This document shows, piece after piece, positions 15,429-24,006 of a stretch of DNA of 43,979 nucleotides. The stretch comes from CAYJAY01 sp964370715 (lineage in GTDB: Bacteria; Bacillota; Clostridia; Oscillospirales; Ruminococcaceae): positions 1-43,979 of the forward strand of contig CAYJKJ010000019.1 of assembly GCA_964370715.1 (NCBI GenBank), given 5' to 3'. A program made the translations under genes and the position numbers. Each line of letters begins with the position of its first letter. The stretch's first letter is position 1. The notes beneath the pieces are model-generated. The model did not search any database and was not told where the DNA came from. It saw only the letters and a program-made list of their open reading frames with translations.

Positions 15429-15570
15429 ATTAAAATAGGAGTATTGATGAAAACAATATATCCCACAAGACAAATAGAACTTTTAAACCACTACTTTACA
15501 TTTAAAGCGAAGGATGAAAAACTTCGATTTAAGTTTTGGTTGGTATCAAATATAATAACTATTATATTAA

Positions 15571-15606
15571 AACTGCGACAAAACTTTCGTCTTGTCGCAG
15601 TTTTTT
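15571..15606. terminator. Bidirectional terminator next to rubredoxin
   Basis: AACTGCGACAA (15571-15581) pairs with TTGTCGCAGTT (15592-15602), with six Ts on the plus strand and TTTTAAT on the minus strand. It lies just after the rubredoxin stop and should end the minus-strand flavodiiron-rubredoxin transcript. Confidence 0.75.
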
Positions 15607-15615
15607 CGATTAACG

Positions 15616-15774
15616 CTATTCTTTTGAAAACTGATCTTTACCCACCGAACAAAGCGGGCAAACGTAATCTTCCGCTACATCAGCCCAGACTGTTCCGGCA
15701 GCTACTCCGTTATCGGGATCTCCCGCTGCCTCGTCATAGACATAACCGCAGACATCGCATACATACTTATCCAT
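15616..15774 (-). CDS. Rubredoxin
   Basis: 52 residues. The iron-binding pattern is complete: C6-x2-C9 in CDVCGYVYD and C39-x2-C42 in CPLC, with the GDP-x-NG-x-AAGT-x-W spacing of classic rubredoxins. It is a small cytosolic one-electron carrier with a mononuclear iron. AAGGAGAG precedes the ATG. It lies 27 bases after the flavodiiron protein gene on the same strand, so they are probably co-transcribed, and rubredoxin is the known electron donor to flavodiiron proteins. The neighbour carries its own shorter rubredoxin domain. Confidence 0.95.
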   Translation of the reverse strand: MDKYVCDVCGYVYDEAAGDPDNGVAAGTVWADVAEDYVCPLCSVGKDQFSKE

Positions 15775-15801
15775 AGTTTTGATTCTCTCCTTTATATAAA
15801 T

Positions 15802-17655
15802 TTATTTGAGCTTTTCAAAATCCGAAGCGCCATGCTTACATAGCGGACATATAATATCGTCCGGCAATATTTCGCCTTCATAGACCCAACCGCAGATCTT
15901 GCAGACATGACCCACTTGTTTTTCGGCGGTTGCCGGCGGTTTTGGTTTAACGTTGTTAAAGTAATATTCATACGTCATAGAGGGTTGTCCCGACAAAACT
16001 TTAGCTTCTGAAACTTCGCCTGTAAACAACGTATGTGTTCCGCAATCCTGTCTTTCGTTAACAACAATCGAGAAAAATGTGTTGGTTTGGTCGGTTAGAT
16101 ATTTTAATCCATTGGTTGAAATGTCGGCGTTTTCATAGCCTTCAAACTTATCGGTATCCCGCCCCGATTCAAACCCAAAATGTTTAAACGTTTCAAACGA
16201 AGCATCGTTTGACAAGACCGAAAGATTAAACATACCCGTTTTATCGATCATATCATGGGTTAGATTTGCTTTGTTAACCGCAATAGAGATAGCTTTCGGG
16301 CTGTCGCAAACCTGCATAGCGGTGTTTATTATACAACCGTTATGTTTGTCGCCGTCCTTTGCCGACAAAACAAAAAGTCCATACGACATCTTAAACATAG
16401 CGTTTGGTTCAATCATTTGAGAAACTGCGCCGTCATCGCCCTGTTCCTCTTCCGTCAACGAATTATAGATCTCGTCGCTCAACGCTTCAAGCTGTTCAAG
16501 TTGGCACGTTTTAACCGACGAGGCAATCGTTATCTCGGTTTCGAGAACCTTTGTGCCTTTGAGCGGAACTATTATATTTTTCATCAAAGTTTTTGCGGTT
16601 GCCGCCCACGTTCCGTTTTCGATAAACGCAACGGTTCTGTTTTGAATGTTATGGGCTTCGATATCGTGGAGCAAAACCTCCATGTTGATGAATATACCGG
16701 CGTTATAGGTCGTTGAAGCAAAAACGATGTGGCTACATCTGAACGCTTCCGCAACGATATAGGAAGGGTGGGTCACCGAAACATCATACATAACGATGTT
16801 TCTAACCCCTTTTTCCGCAAGGCTACCGGCTAGAATATTTGCGGCGTTTTCGGTGTTCCCGTAAACCGAGGCATACGCTATCATAACGCTTTTTTCTTCG
16901 GGCGTATAGGTTGCCCATTTAACATATTTATCGATAAACCAAGGGATATCTTTTCTGAAAACAGGCCCATGAAGCGGGCAGATCATCGAGATATCAAGTG
17001 TAGCGGCTTTTTTTAAGAGAGCCATAACCTGCGTTCCGTATTTGCCAACGATGTTTGTGTAGTATCTTCTCGCTTCCGAAAGCCATTCTTCTTTAAAGTT
17101 AACTTCATCAGCGAATAAATTCCCGTTGATCGCTCCAAAGCTTCCAAACGCATCGGCAGAGAAAAGCAGTTTGTTGAAGCTATCATACGTCACCATAGCC
17201 TCGGGCCAATGCACCATAGGCGCCATAACAAAATGCAGCGTATGTTTTCCGAGCGAAAGAGTGTCGTTTTCCTTAACTTCGATGAAACATTCTTTAAGAT
17301 CGATATCTTGGAAAAATCTTTCGATCATCCCCCGAGTTTTGCAGTTGCCAACAACTTTAGCGCCGGGATAACGGATTAAAACATCTTCAATAACGGCGCA
17401 ATGGTCGGGTTCCATGTGGTTGACTATTATATAGTCGAGCGGTCTTCCGTTAAGTGCCGCTTTTAAATTTTCAAGAAACTGCCCCGAAACGGCTCTATCA
17501 ACTGTGTCTAAAAGAGCGGTTTTTTGGTCGTTAATAACATATGAATTATATGAAACGCCCTTTGGAACAGGGAATACGTTTTCAAAAAGCGAAAGCCGCC
17601 TATCCGAAACTCCAATCCAAAAGACATCATCGACTACTTTTTTTATGCAATGCAT
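15802..17655 (-). CDS. Four-domain flavodiiron protein (oxygen/NO reductase)
   Basis: 617 residues in four modules. A metallo-beta-lactamase-like diiron domain (1 to about 250) contains the H80-x-E82-x-D84-H85 ligand set. A flavodoxin domain (about 253-395) starts with IAYASVYGNTENAA. A flavin-reductase-like FMN domain (about 405-560) follows, and a C-terminal rubredoxin domain has C585-x2-C588 and C603-x2-C606. The last has only 14 residues between the cysteine pairs, like the short rubredoxin of rubrerythrins. Flavodiiron proteins reduce oxygen to water or NO to N2O in anaerobes. The fused reductase and rubredoxin modules suggest built-in electron delivery. A consensus promoter lies upstream and rubredoxin follows. 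Confidence 0.94.
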   Translation of the reverse strand: MHCIKKVVDDVFWIGVSDRRLSLFENVFPVPKGVSYNSYVINDQKTALLDTVDRAVSGQFLENLKAALNGRPLDYIIVNHMEPDHCAVIEDVLIRYPGAKVVGNCKTRGMIERFFQDIDLKECFIEVKENDTLSLGKHTLHFVMAPMVHWPEAMVTYDSFNKLLFSADAFGSFGAINGNLFADEVNFKEEWLSEARRYYTNIVGKYGTQVMALLKKAATLDISMICPLHGPVFRKDIPWFIDKYVKWATYTPEEKSVMIAYASVYGNTENAANILAGSLAEKGVRNIVMYDVSVTHPSYIVAEAFRCSHIVFASTTYNAGIFINMEVLLHDIEAHNIQNRTVAFIENGTWAATAKTLMKNIIVPLKGTKVLETEITIASSVKTCQLEQLEALSDEIYNSLTEEEQGDDGAVSQMIEPNAMFKMSYGLFVLSAKDGDKHNGCIINTAMQVCDSPKAISIAVNKANLTHDMIDKTGMFNLSVLSNDASFETFKHFGFESGRDTDKFEGYENADISTNGLKYLTDQTNTFFSIVVNERQDCGTHTLFTGEVSEAKVLSGQPSMTYEYYFNNVKPKPPATAEKQVGHVCKICGWVYEGEILPDDIICPLCKHGASDFEKLK

Positions 17656-17693
17656 AACTTCCCCCTTAATACATTTAATTTTTAGACCTATAA

Positions 17694-17722
17694 ATTATAC
17701 AACATTTATCAAGTTTTTTCAA
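17694..17722 (-). promoter_or_regulatory. Promoter of the flavodiiron-rubredoxin operon
   Basis: On the minus strand TTGAAA (17717-17722) and TATAAT (17694-17699) are 17 bases apart, about 40 bases before the flavodiiron ATG. GGGGGAAG follows as ribosome site. Confidence 0.7.
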
Positions 17723-17789
17723 ACGTTGTTTGATTATATTATGTGAACATTTTTTAAACATTTTCGACTATGGAAAAATATGTTTCAAA

Positions 17790-18959
17790 CTAAAGTTTGT
17801 CGACAGCTTGTTTAATGCTAAGCAATGCTTTTTCCAAGATAGATCGAGGGCAAGCAATGTTAAGTCGCATGAATCCGTCGATATCGGTTGAAAATGCCGC
17901 TCCGCTGTTTAACCCTACCCCCGCTTTTTTTACCAAAAATTCGCAAAGTTCCTTTTGCTCCATACCAAGATTTCGACAATCTACCCAACAAAGATAGGTT
18001 GAATCGGGAATTTTGACCTTGAGTTTTGGGATGTTGGTTTGGAAATATGAAGCTGTGTACTTAAGATTTTCATATATATAAGGAATAAGTTGGTCGAGCC
18101 ATTCCCCTCCCTCTCGATAGCAAACATCCATAGCAACAACCGAAAACGAGTTGTTTCTTCCGGCAGCAATTGAGTTCATCCAATCATCAAACCTAAGCTT
18201 CATATCGGTATTGGGGAAAACGACCGAACACGCTTGAAGCCCCGCTAGATTAAATGTTTTGGTGGAGGAAAAACAGGATATAACGGTTTTTGCAGATAAA
18301 TCATTAACCGTCATCGACGGGACAAATTGTTTATCATTAAAAACAAAATCGGAATGTATCTCATCGCTTATCATCAGCACGCCATATTTATCGCAAAGTT
18401 CCACCATCTTTTGGATGGTTTCTTTATCCCAAACGTTGCCGGTTGGGTTTTGGGGGTTACAGAGCAAAAACACCGAAACTTGTTTAAGCTTTTGCTCAAA
18501 ATCATCCCAATCGATCGACCATTCCCCGTCCTTCTCTATGAGTTTGCTTTCAACCGCCTCCCCCTTCACACGTTTAACAACGGTGTAAAATTCGCTGTAT
18601 ACCGGGGGTTGGATTAAAACTTTGGGGTTTTGTTTGGCGAACGTCAATATTATTCCAATCATCGCTTGAACAACGCCCATGCTAAAGGAGCAAGCGGCAG
18701 GATCTATCCTCCAACCATGACGTTTAAGTTTCCATTCACACGCCGCCTCAAAATAGTTATCGGGCCGCAAAACATATCCGAAAATCCCAAATTCAGCGGT
18801 TTGTTTTAACGCATCGATTATCGGTTGGGCGGTTTTAAAATCCATATCCGCTATCCAAAGAGGGATAACGTCTTTTGTTCCAAACACTTTTGCCGTGTTG
18901 TCGTATTTCACAGAGTTTGTGTTTGTCCTTTCAACAACTTTATCGAAATCATATTTCAT
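17790..18959 (-). CDS. MalY/PatB family PLP aminotransferase (C-S lyase type)
   Basis: 389 residues, usual family length. Marks of this fold-type I subgroup are PLWIADMDF near the N-terminus (33-41), the turn GVVQAM (95-100), CNPQNPTG (167-174), SDEIHSD (198-204) and the Schiff-base lysine K234 in SSTKTFNLAG. MalY/PatB enzymes are typically cystathionine beta-lyases that release homocysteine, or aminotransferases; substrate cannot be told from sequence. The protein is cytosolic. It is separated from the flavodiiron gene by 134 bases with its own promoter, so the two are probably independent. Confidence 0.9.
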   Translation of the reverse strand: MKYDFDKVVERTNTNSVKYDNTAKVFGTKDVIPLWIADMDFKTAQPIIDALKQTAEFGIFGYVLRPDNYFEAACEWKLKRHGWRIDPAACSFSMGVVQAMIGIILTFAKQNPKVLIQPPVYSEFYTVVKRVKGEAVESKLIEKDGEWSIDWDDFEQKLKQVSVFLLCNPQNPTGNVWDKETIQKMVELCDKYGVLMISDEIHSDFVFNDKQFVPSMTVNDLSAKTVISCFSSTKTFNLAGLQACSVVFPNTDMKLRFDDWMNSIAAGRNNSFSVVAMDVCYREGGEWLDQLIPYIYENLKYTASYFQTNIPKLKVKIPDSTYLCWVDCRNLGMEQKELCEFLVKKAGVGLNSGAAFSTDIDGFMRLNIACPRSILEKALLSIKQAVDKL

Positions 18960-19128
18960 TAGCTACCTCTATTTTTTGTTTACTGAAAGATTAAGAGATT
19001 TCTACATATAATAATAACATCATAACACAACAAAATACAACATATATTTTGCAAGTTTTAAATATTATTAATAATTTATAAGATAAATTTTTAGTGATTT
19101 ACTACAGTTTATGTTCAAAAAATAGCTT

Positions 19129-19156
19129 TTGACAATGTTCTATTGTATGGTATTAT
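19129..19156 (+). promoter_or_regulatory. Promoter of the asparaginase gene
   Basis: TTGACA (19129-19134) and TATTAT (19151-19156) lie 16 bases apart, about 105 bases before the start codon. The rest of the 302-base divergent gap (18960-19261) is A/T-rich with no other structure seen. Confidence 0.6.
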
Positions 19157-19261
19157 AAATACAATCATCAGCCACTGCCGCCGGCAACAATCTTTTTAAA
19201 ATAATCACTTATGAAAGCTAACTTCAAAAATATAAAATCCAAAGAAAGAAGTCGTTAAAAT

Positions 19262-20269
19262 ATGAAAAAAATTCTTATGATAACATCGGGTGGAACGATT
19301 GCAAGCTGTTCAACCGAAAATGGTTTAGCTCCGCTTATTTCGGCGCAACAACTTGTGTCGTATGTTCCAAATGTTAATGATATATGTCATGTTGATTTTT
19401 TGGATCTTTTAAACCTTGACAGCACAAACATCTCCCCTAAACATTGGGAGATGCTAACAAACGCTGTTGAACAAAACTACAACGATTATGATGGTTTTGT
19501 TATCTGCCACGGCACCGACACGATGGCATACAGCTCTGCGGCGCTTTCGTATATGATACAAAATTCAAGAAAACCCATCGTCGTTACCGGTAGCCAAAAA
19601 CCGATAAATCTCGAGATAACCGACGCCAAGACAAACCTTGTTGATAGCTTTTTGTTCGCTTGTTCCGACAAGGCTCATGGAGTTAACATAGTTTTCGACG
19701 GCGATGTCATAGCCGGAACTCGGGCAAAAAAAGAGAGAACCAAAAGCTACAACGCTTTTTCAAGCATAAACTATCCGCTAATAGCCAACATTAGGGACGG
19801 CAAGATAGTTTTTTATATCGACGACAAAGACAGGATAACAGGCGAGGTCGAATTCTATAAATCCCTTAACCCGAAGGTGTTTTTATTAAAGCTAATACCC
19901 AACATCGACCCCGATATCATCAACTATCTTAAAGATCGATATGATGCTGTCATAATAGAAAGCTACGGTGTTTCGGGGCTTCCAAGCTATGAGCAATACT
20001 CTCTGTCGTTTGAAGAGGTGGTCGAACAGTTTGTGCTGAGCGGAAAAGTTGCGGTTATGGCAACCCAGGTTACCCACGAGGGAAGCGATCTTTCGGTATA
20101 TCAAGTCGGAAACTCGGTTTTAAAGCTTGAAAATCTGCTCGAAGCTCGGGATTTGACGCTTGAAGCCGCTGTCACAAAACTTATGTGGGCGCTAGGAAAC
20201 TTTGATAATTTTGATGATATAAAGAAAGCCTTTTACAAAACGATTAATCACGACATCTTGTTTTTGTAA
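19262..20269 (+). CDS. L-asparaginase, type I-like
   Basis: 335 residues without signal peptide, so cytosolic. The first catalytic motif is SGGTIAS with nucleophile T12, the second is HGTDTMAY (83-90), followed by VVTGSQKPI, all characteristic of bacterial asparaginases that hydrolyse asparagine to aspartate and ammonia. The C-terminal segment (VAVMATQVTHEGSDLSVYQVG) is typical of type I enzymes. It stands alone, with a minus-strand aminotransferase gene behind and a secreted-protein gene with its own promoter ahead. Confidence 0.92.
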   Translation: MKKILMITSGGTIASCSTENGLAPLISAQQLVSYVPNVNDICHVDFLDLLNLDSTNISPKHWEMLTNAVEQNYNDYDGFVICHGTDTMAYSSAALSYMIQNSRKPIVVTGSQKPINLEITDAKTNLVDSFLFACSDKAHGVNIVFDGDVIAGTRAKKERTKSYNAFSSINYPLIANIRDGKIVFYIDDKDRITGEVEFYKSLNPKVFLLKLIPNIDPDIINYLKDRYDAVIIESYGVSGLPSYEQYSLSFEEVVEQFVLSGKVAVMATQVTHEGSDLSVYQVGNSVLKLENLLEARDLTLEAAVTKLMWALGNFDNFDDIKKAFYKTINHDILFL

Positions 20270-20293
20270 TTTTTTACATTTAATTGTTTGAGA

Positions 20294-20322
20294 TTGACGA
20301 AATATTAATCTTGTAGTATAAT
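20294..20322 (+). promoter_or_regulatory. Promoter of the small secreted-protein gene
   Basis: TTGACG (20294-20299) and TATAAT (20317-20322) are separated by 17 bases, 57 bases before the ATG. TAGGAGG is the ribosome site. Confidence 0.7.
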
Positions 20323-20379
20323 GTCAATACTTTTATTTCAAAAAAAGTTTATCGCTTATCACCAGTTTTAGGAGGTAAT

Positions 20380-21123
20380 ATGTTAAAAACAATTAACAAA
20401 AAAATCTTATTAGTCATCATAGTTTTAGTTGCAGCTTTGCTTGCTTTATTTTTGCCAAAGGCTAGCGCTACAACCACAACATCTACCCTGTCGATAACGG
20501 GTAGCGGTTCAAAACATTATACCGTTGAAAAAGGCGATTCGCTTGAAGTTAAGCTCAACCTTCCGGGATATATGAACGGAGACAGCAGTATCGGTTGGGA
20601 ATCTACAAATCCCGGTTCATTCACAGCGGATTTTGGTATTAACCACAAGTCAACCGTCGCTAAAATAACCCCCACTACCAGCGCTAGCTACACCTGTGAT
20701 TTTGAAAACGATTCGGCCGATTCATCCTTTACCGTTTATGTAACGGTTCCCGGAACACCGACTCCGGATTATCCTGGGGACTCAGCCACAGGCGAGCCTA
20801 CTCCTGCTCCGGTTCCGACTCCTCCTTTGGTTCAAGACCTTTCAAAGCTTTATGATCTGCCGGGCGAATTTGAACGCAATGTAACGAGTTCAACAGGTGC
20901 AATTTTTACATCTACCGGACCTTATGCAAAGTTTAATGGGGTTTGGATACATGGTTATGCTATCCCCTCTTCATACTATACAGCAAAACAAGAAAGCGAC
21001 GGAACAGTCACCGTCACGCTTGATTCATGGTATGTTAATTCGCTTATAAGATATGAGCAATATCTAATCCACCTTGTATTTGACGACGGCTATGGAATAG
21101 CAAAATTCACAAAAACATATTAA
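20380..21123 (+). CDS. Secreted protein with Ig-like and X2-like modules
   Basis: 247 residues. A signal peptide (about 1-30, ending PKASA) precedes an Ig-like beta domain (about 35-127) containing YTVEKGDSLEVKL and ASYTCDFENDSADSSF. A Pro/Thr-rich linker (TPTPDYPGDS, PTPAPVPTPP) leads to a C-terminal module (about 160-247) with FTSTGPYAKFNGVWIHG, a Y-x-A-x-Q-x-SDGTVTVTLDSWYVNSL strand pair and IHLVFDDG. The last pattern matches the X2-like module found in clostridial surface and carbohydrate-active proteins. No cell-wall anchor is seen, so it is probably released or loosely bound. No enzyme domain is present. A terminator follows closely. Confidence 0.75.
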   Translation: MLKTINKKILLVIIVLVAALLALFLPKASATTTTSTLSITGSGSKHYTVEKGDSLEVKLNLPGYMNGDSSIGWESTNPGSFTADFGINHKSTVAKITPTTSASYTCDFENDSADSSFTVYVTVPGTPTPDYPGDSATGEPTPAPVPTPPLVQDLSKLYDLPGEFERNVTSSTGAIFTSTGPYAKFNGVWIHGYAIPSSYYTAKQESDGTVTVTLDSWYVNSLIRYEQYLIHLVFDDGYGIAKFTKTY

Positions 21124-21134
21124 AAAAACTAAGG

Positions 21135-21168
21135 CAATCGGTAGCAAATAAGCTGCCGATTGTTTTTT
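21135..21168 (+). terminator. Rho-independent terminator after the secreted-protein gene
   Basis: CAATCGGTAGC (21135-21145) pairs with GCTGCCGATTG (21152-21162) with one wobble and a six-base loop, followed by six Ts, 11 bases after the stop codon. Confidence 0.9.
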
Positions 21169-21266
21169 AAGTAAATCCCCCCCCGAACCTTTGTGTATAA
21201 TCAATTGCAGTTGTTGCAAAGAATGCATATCTCATTTAAGCCACATTATCAAAAAAACAAATATTA

Positions 21267-21320
21267 AAAAACCGACCTGTTTTAAGTTAGATTTTATTCT
21301 AACATAATAGGTCGGTTTTT
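21267..21320. terminator. Nested two-stem terminator between convergent genes
   Basis: AAAAACCGACCT (21267-21278) pairs with AGGTCGGTTTTT (21309-21320), and inside it GTTAGA (21286-21291) pairs with TCTAAC (21298-21303). A and T runs at both ends allow termination from either side. It most likely ends the minus-strand YczE-like gene. Confidence 0.75.
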
Positions 21321-21372
21321 ATAGTTGTATTCAGTTTAAGATTAAATTGAAACCGGATAATAGATATAGCTA

Positions 21373-22047
21373 TTAACCTTTAGATTTGTAGATGCTGTTT
21401 GTTATGGGTTGGATGATTTTTTTTGCTAGCGGTATACATTTTCCAACGCAAATTGCGCTTACTATTGTTCCGATTCCGATACCGTCAAGCTTATTTAAGA
21501 ATACAAGAGATAGTGCGGTAGCACTCAACACGCTTATAATATCTACCGTCATTTTAACATTCCCAAATGTCGTCTTTTTAAGCTTGTGATTTATTGCTTG
21601 CGCAAGACCTTCCATAGGCATACTCACGAGTTTTGCTTCAAGATAAAGGGATATCCCGATTGCGATAAATGCTATGCTTATAACCATCATTAAGAGTTGA
21701 CCAACAAATGTTGGTAGAGAAAAGCCCCCCAAAAGAAAGTTGGTGAAATCTACAAAGTATCCAAAAATTGTTGAAAACACAATCTGTGTTAGATTAATCA
21801 ATTTAAATTCTTTCCTTAGCAAAAAAACCTGTAGCAGGGTGTATATGCTAAACACAATGATTACCGTTATCGCCATATCGATCTTCAAAACAACGCTTAA
21901 CACATAGGGCAATGAATTGGTAGGCGATACCCCAAGATTAGAGTTTATAGAAAAGGAAACGCCCATCGCCAAAATAAACAATCCTAAGCAATACACTATA
22001 ATTCTTTTAACGATGTTGGATGTCGAGTTGGTTGTTTTTGAACTCAC
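21373..22047 (-). CDS. YczE/YitT-like membrane protein (DUF6198-type)
   Basis: About 224 residues from a GTG preceded by AAGGAG with a six-base spacer. A longer TTG start at 22089 lacks a ribosome site. Five hydrophobic helices. The N-terminal GLFILAMGVSFSINSNLGVSPTNSLPYVLS pattern, the SMPMEGLAQAI segment and GIGIGTIVSAICVGK are typical of the YczE/YyaS/YitT group, whose members may act as transporters or secretion helpers with no settled substrate. It is flanked by a nested terminator on one side and a divergent PLP enzyme gene on the other. Confidence 0.75.
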   Translation of the reverse strand: MSSKTTNSTSNIVKRIIVYCLGLFILAMGVSFSINSNLGVSPTNSLPYVLSVVLKIDMAITVIIVFSIYTLLQVFLLRKEFKLINLTQIVFSTIFGYFVDFTNFLLGGFSLPTFVGQLLMMVISIAFIAIGISLYLEAKLVSMPMEGLAQAINHKLKKTTFGNVKMTVDIISVLSATALSLVFLNKLDGIGIGTIVSAICVGKCIPLAKKIIQPITNSIYKSKG

Positions 22048-22265
22048 GTCATTCTCCTTATGGTTGTTTTCAGTTAAAAAAGCAAACAATTTTGCTTAAA
22101 TATATTTCGTATTTTGAAAGGTATCTGCCAACATAGAATAACACATCGATAGCGATTTTACAATAGAATAACCAATATACCAGCAATGATAAAAACTATA
22201 AACATACAAAATGTATATCACTATTTACTTTTATGAAAATTATGGTAAAATGTTATGAGGGTGTG

Positions 22266-22306
22266 TTATCATACTAAAAGATTAGTATGATAATCTTTTA
22301 AAAGAT
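22266..22306. promoter_or_regulatory. Two adjacent palindromes upstream of a PLP enzyme gene
   Basis: TTATCATACTAA (22266-22277) pairs perfectly with TTAGTATGATAA (22282-22293) across a four-base loop. It is followed at once by the 14-base palindrome ATCTTTTAAAAGAT (22293-22306). No T-run follows, so an operator or mRNA leader structure is more likely than a terminator. The remaining divergent spacer is A/T-rich. Confidence 0.5.
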
Positions 22307-22360
22307 GTTGAACAAAAAATAATAAATTATTATTAATATATGATGGAGGAACGATAACCA

Positions 22361-23839
22361 ATGGAGAAAAACTATAACCTCATTGATCTTGAAACGATCA
22401 ATCAAGAGGTGCTTGAAAAGTCGATCGAGAGAGCAAAACAACAAGGGGTCACTATTCCGACATTAGAGCAGATGAAAAACCCGGAACTAATTGATGATAA
22501 GGTTAAGGAAAAGCTTAAAGAGATAGGTCTTTGGGATATCAACCCTTTAAACCTTTTCAGAATCAGCTGGCACAACGAACCTGTCGAACAAGGCGGCGGT
22601 TTTGGCGACGTTAACTATATCTCGTTGCCAAAAGAGATAACCGGAACCGATGCCAAGATTTTGGCGGTTGTCGGAAAATATTTCCCAACCGGAGCGCATA
22701 AAGTTGGGGCGGCGTTTGGTTGCCTTGTTCCAAAACTCGTTACAGGCGGCTTTGATCCAACCACAACAAAAGCTGTTTGGCCTTCAACCGGCAACTACTG
22801 CCGTGGTGGAGCATATGATTCTGCGTTGCTCGCTTGCGAATCGATAGCGATCCTTCCTGCCGGAATGAGCAAAGAGCGTTTTGAATGGCTTGAAAAGGTT
22901 GCGGGCGAAACGATCAAGACCCCCGGAACCGAAAGCAATGTAAAAGAGATTTTCGACAAATGCCATGAACTTAGAAATTCCGGCGACGATTTAATGATAT
23001 TTAATCAGTTCGAAGAGTTTGGAAACTACCTTTGGCATTATGAAGTAACCGGAAGCGCAATCGAAAAGGTTGCAAAAAAAGAGATGGGCGAAAACGGGCA
23101 TTTTGCCGGATTTATTTCGTCGACCGGCTCGGGCGGAACGCTTGCTGCGGGCGATTATCTTAAAAACCAATTCCCAAAATCAAAGATCGCAGTAAGCGAA
23201 GCTTTGCAATGCCCAACCATCTACAACAACGGTTTTGGCGAACATCGAATCGAGGGTATCGGCGACAAACACGTTCCATGGGTGCACAACGTTAAAAACA
23301 CCGATGTTGCGGTTGCTATAGATGATGAAATCCCAATTAACTGGATTCGTATGTTTAACGAAAAAGCCGGAATTGAAAAACTTAAACAAGAGGGCGTTTC
23401 GGAACAATGTATCGAAAAGCTTCAACTTATCGGTATTTCGGGAGCATCAAATCTTGCTTCTGCAGTTAAGTTTGCAAAATATTTTGAACTAACCGAAAAC
23501 GATGTTGTTGTAACGGTGTTGACCGATTCGATCGATATGTATCGAAGCCGCCTTGAAGAGCTAAACGAAAAACACGGCGAGTTCACCGAGTTTGATGCTC
23601 ATGGCGTTATGCAACGCTATTTCAAAGGTTTGGGTCTTGATTTTATCAAAGAACTTTCATACTATGACAGAAAAGCTATCCACAACCTTAAATACTACAC
23701 CTGGGTTGAGCAACAAGGAAAACAAACTGAAGAACTCAACGCACAATGGTATGACAAAAACTATTGGGCAAGTGTTCCCAAAAAAGCTAAAAAACTTAAT
23801 GAACTAATCGAAAAATTCAACAAAAGAGTTGAAGAATAG
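22361..23839 (+). CDS. PLP-dependent fold-type II enzyme (beta-subunit-like lyase/synthase)
   Basis: 492 residues, longer than cysteine synthase (about 310) because of N- and C-terminal extensions. The Schiff-base lysine is K114 in PTGAHKVGAAFG. A STGNY motif near 142 binds the substrate carboxylate and STGSGGT near 255 binds the cofactor phosphate, all typical of the tryptophan-synthase-beta/cysteine-synthase fold. Firmicutes carry this long form, usually named only as a PLP-dependent protein beta subunit, and its substrate is not known to me. GGAGGAA precedes the ATG. An upstream palindrome pair suggests its own regulation, and a terminator follows, so it is monocistronic. Confidence 0.8.
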   Translation: MEKNYNLIDLETINQEVLEKSIERAKQQGVTIPTLEQMKNPELIDDKVKEKLKEIGLWDINPLNLFRISWHNEPVEQGGGFGDVNYISLPKEITGTDAKILAVVGKYFPTGAHKVGAAFGCLVPKLVTGGFDPTTTKAVWPSTGNYCRGGAYDSALLACESIAILPAGMSKERFEWLEKVAGETIKTPGTESNVKEIFDKCHELRNSGDDLMIFNQFEEFGNYLWHYEVTGSAIEKVAKKEMGENGHFAGFISSTGSGGTLAAGDYLKNQFPKSKIAVSEALQCPTIYNNGFGEHRIEGIGDKHVPWVHNVKNTDVAVAIDDEIPINWIRMFNEKAGIEKLKQEGVSEQCIEKLQLIGISGASNLASAVKFAKYFELTENDVVVTVLTDSIDMYRSRLEELNEKHGEFTEFDAHGVMQRYFKGLGLDFIKELSYYDRKAIHNLKYYTWVEQQGKQTEELNAQWYDKNYWASVPKKAKKLNELIEKFNKRVEE

Positions 23840-23848
23840 AATTTTGTT

Positions 23849-23893
23849 GAACCGATCAAAAATCGTTAGAACCGATTTTTGGTCGGTTCTTTT
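23849..23893 (+). terminator. Terminator after the PLP enzyme gene
   Basis: Arms 23849-23865 and 23873-23889 (GAACCGA...AAAAATCG against CGATTTTT...TCGGTTC) pair over 17 positions with one wobble, a seven-base loop and TTTTG tail. Confidence 0.85.
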
Positions 23894-24006
23894 GTTTTTA
23901 TTTTTATTGTTAAATTAATGAAAAATTTTCTTGTTGCTCTTATAACGATTTTATTATACAATTATAATGTATGGAAAACAAAATGAAATAATAAAGGAAA
24001 CGCTTT

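Noticed and set aside
15447..15776. Plus-strand frame of about 109 residues with good ribosome site
   Set aside because: It runs through a terminator and then antisense to a certain rubredoxin gene, with a Pro/Arg/His-rich tail not typical for this genome. At most its first part is an old gene start.
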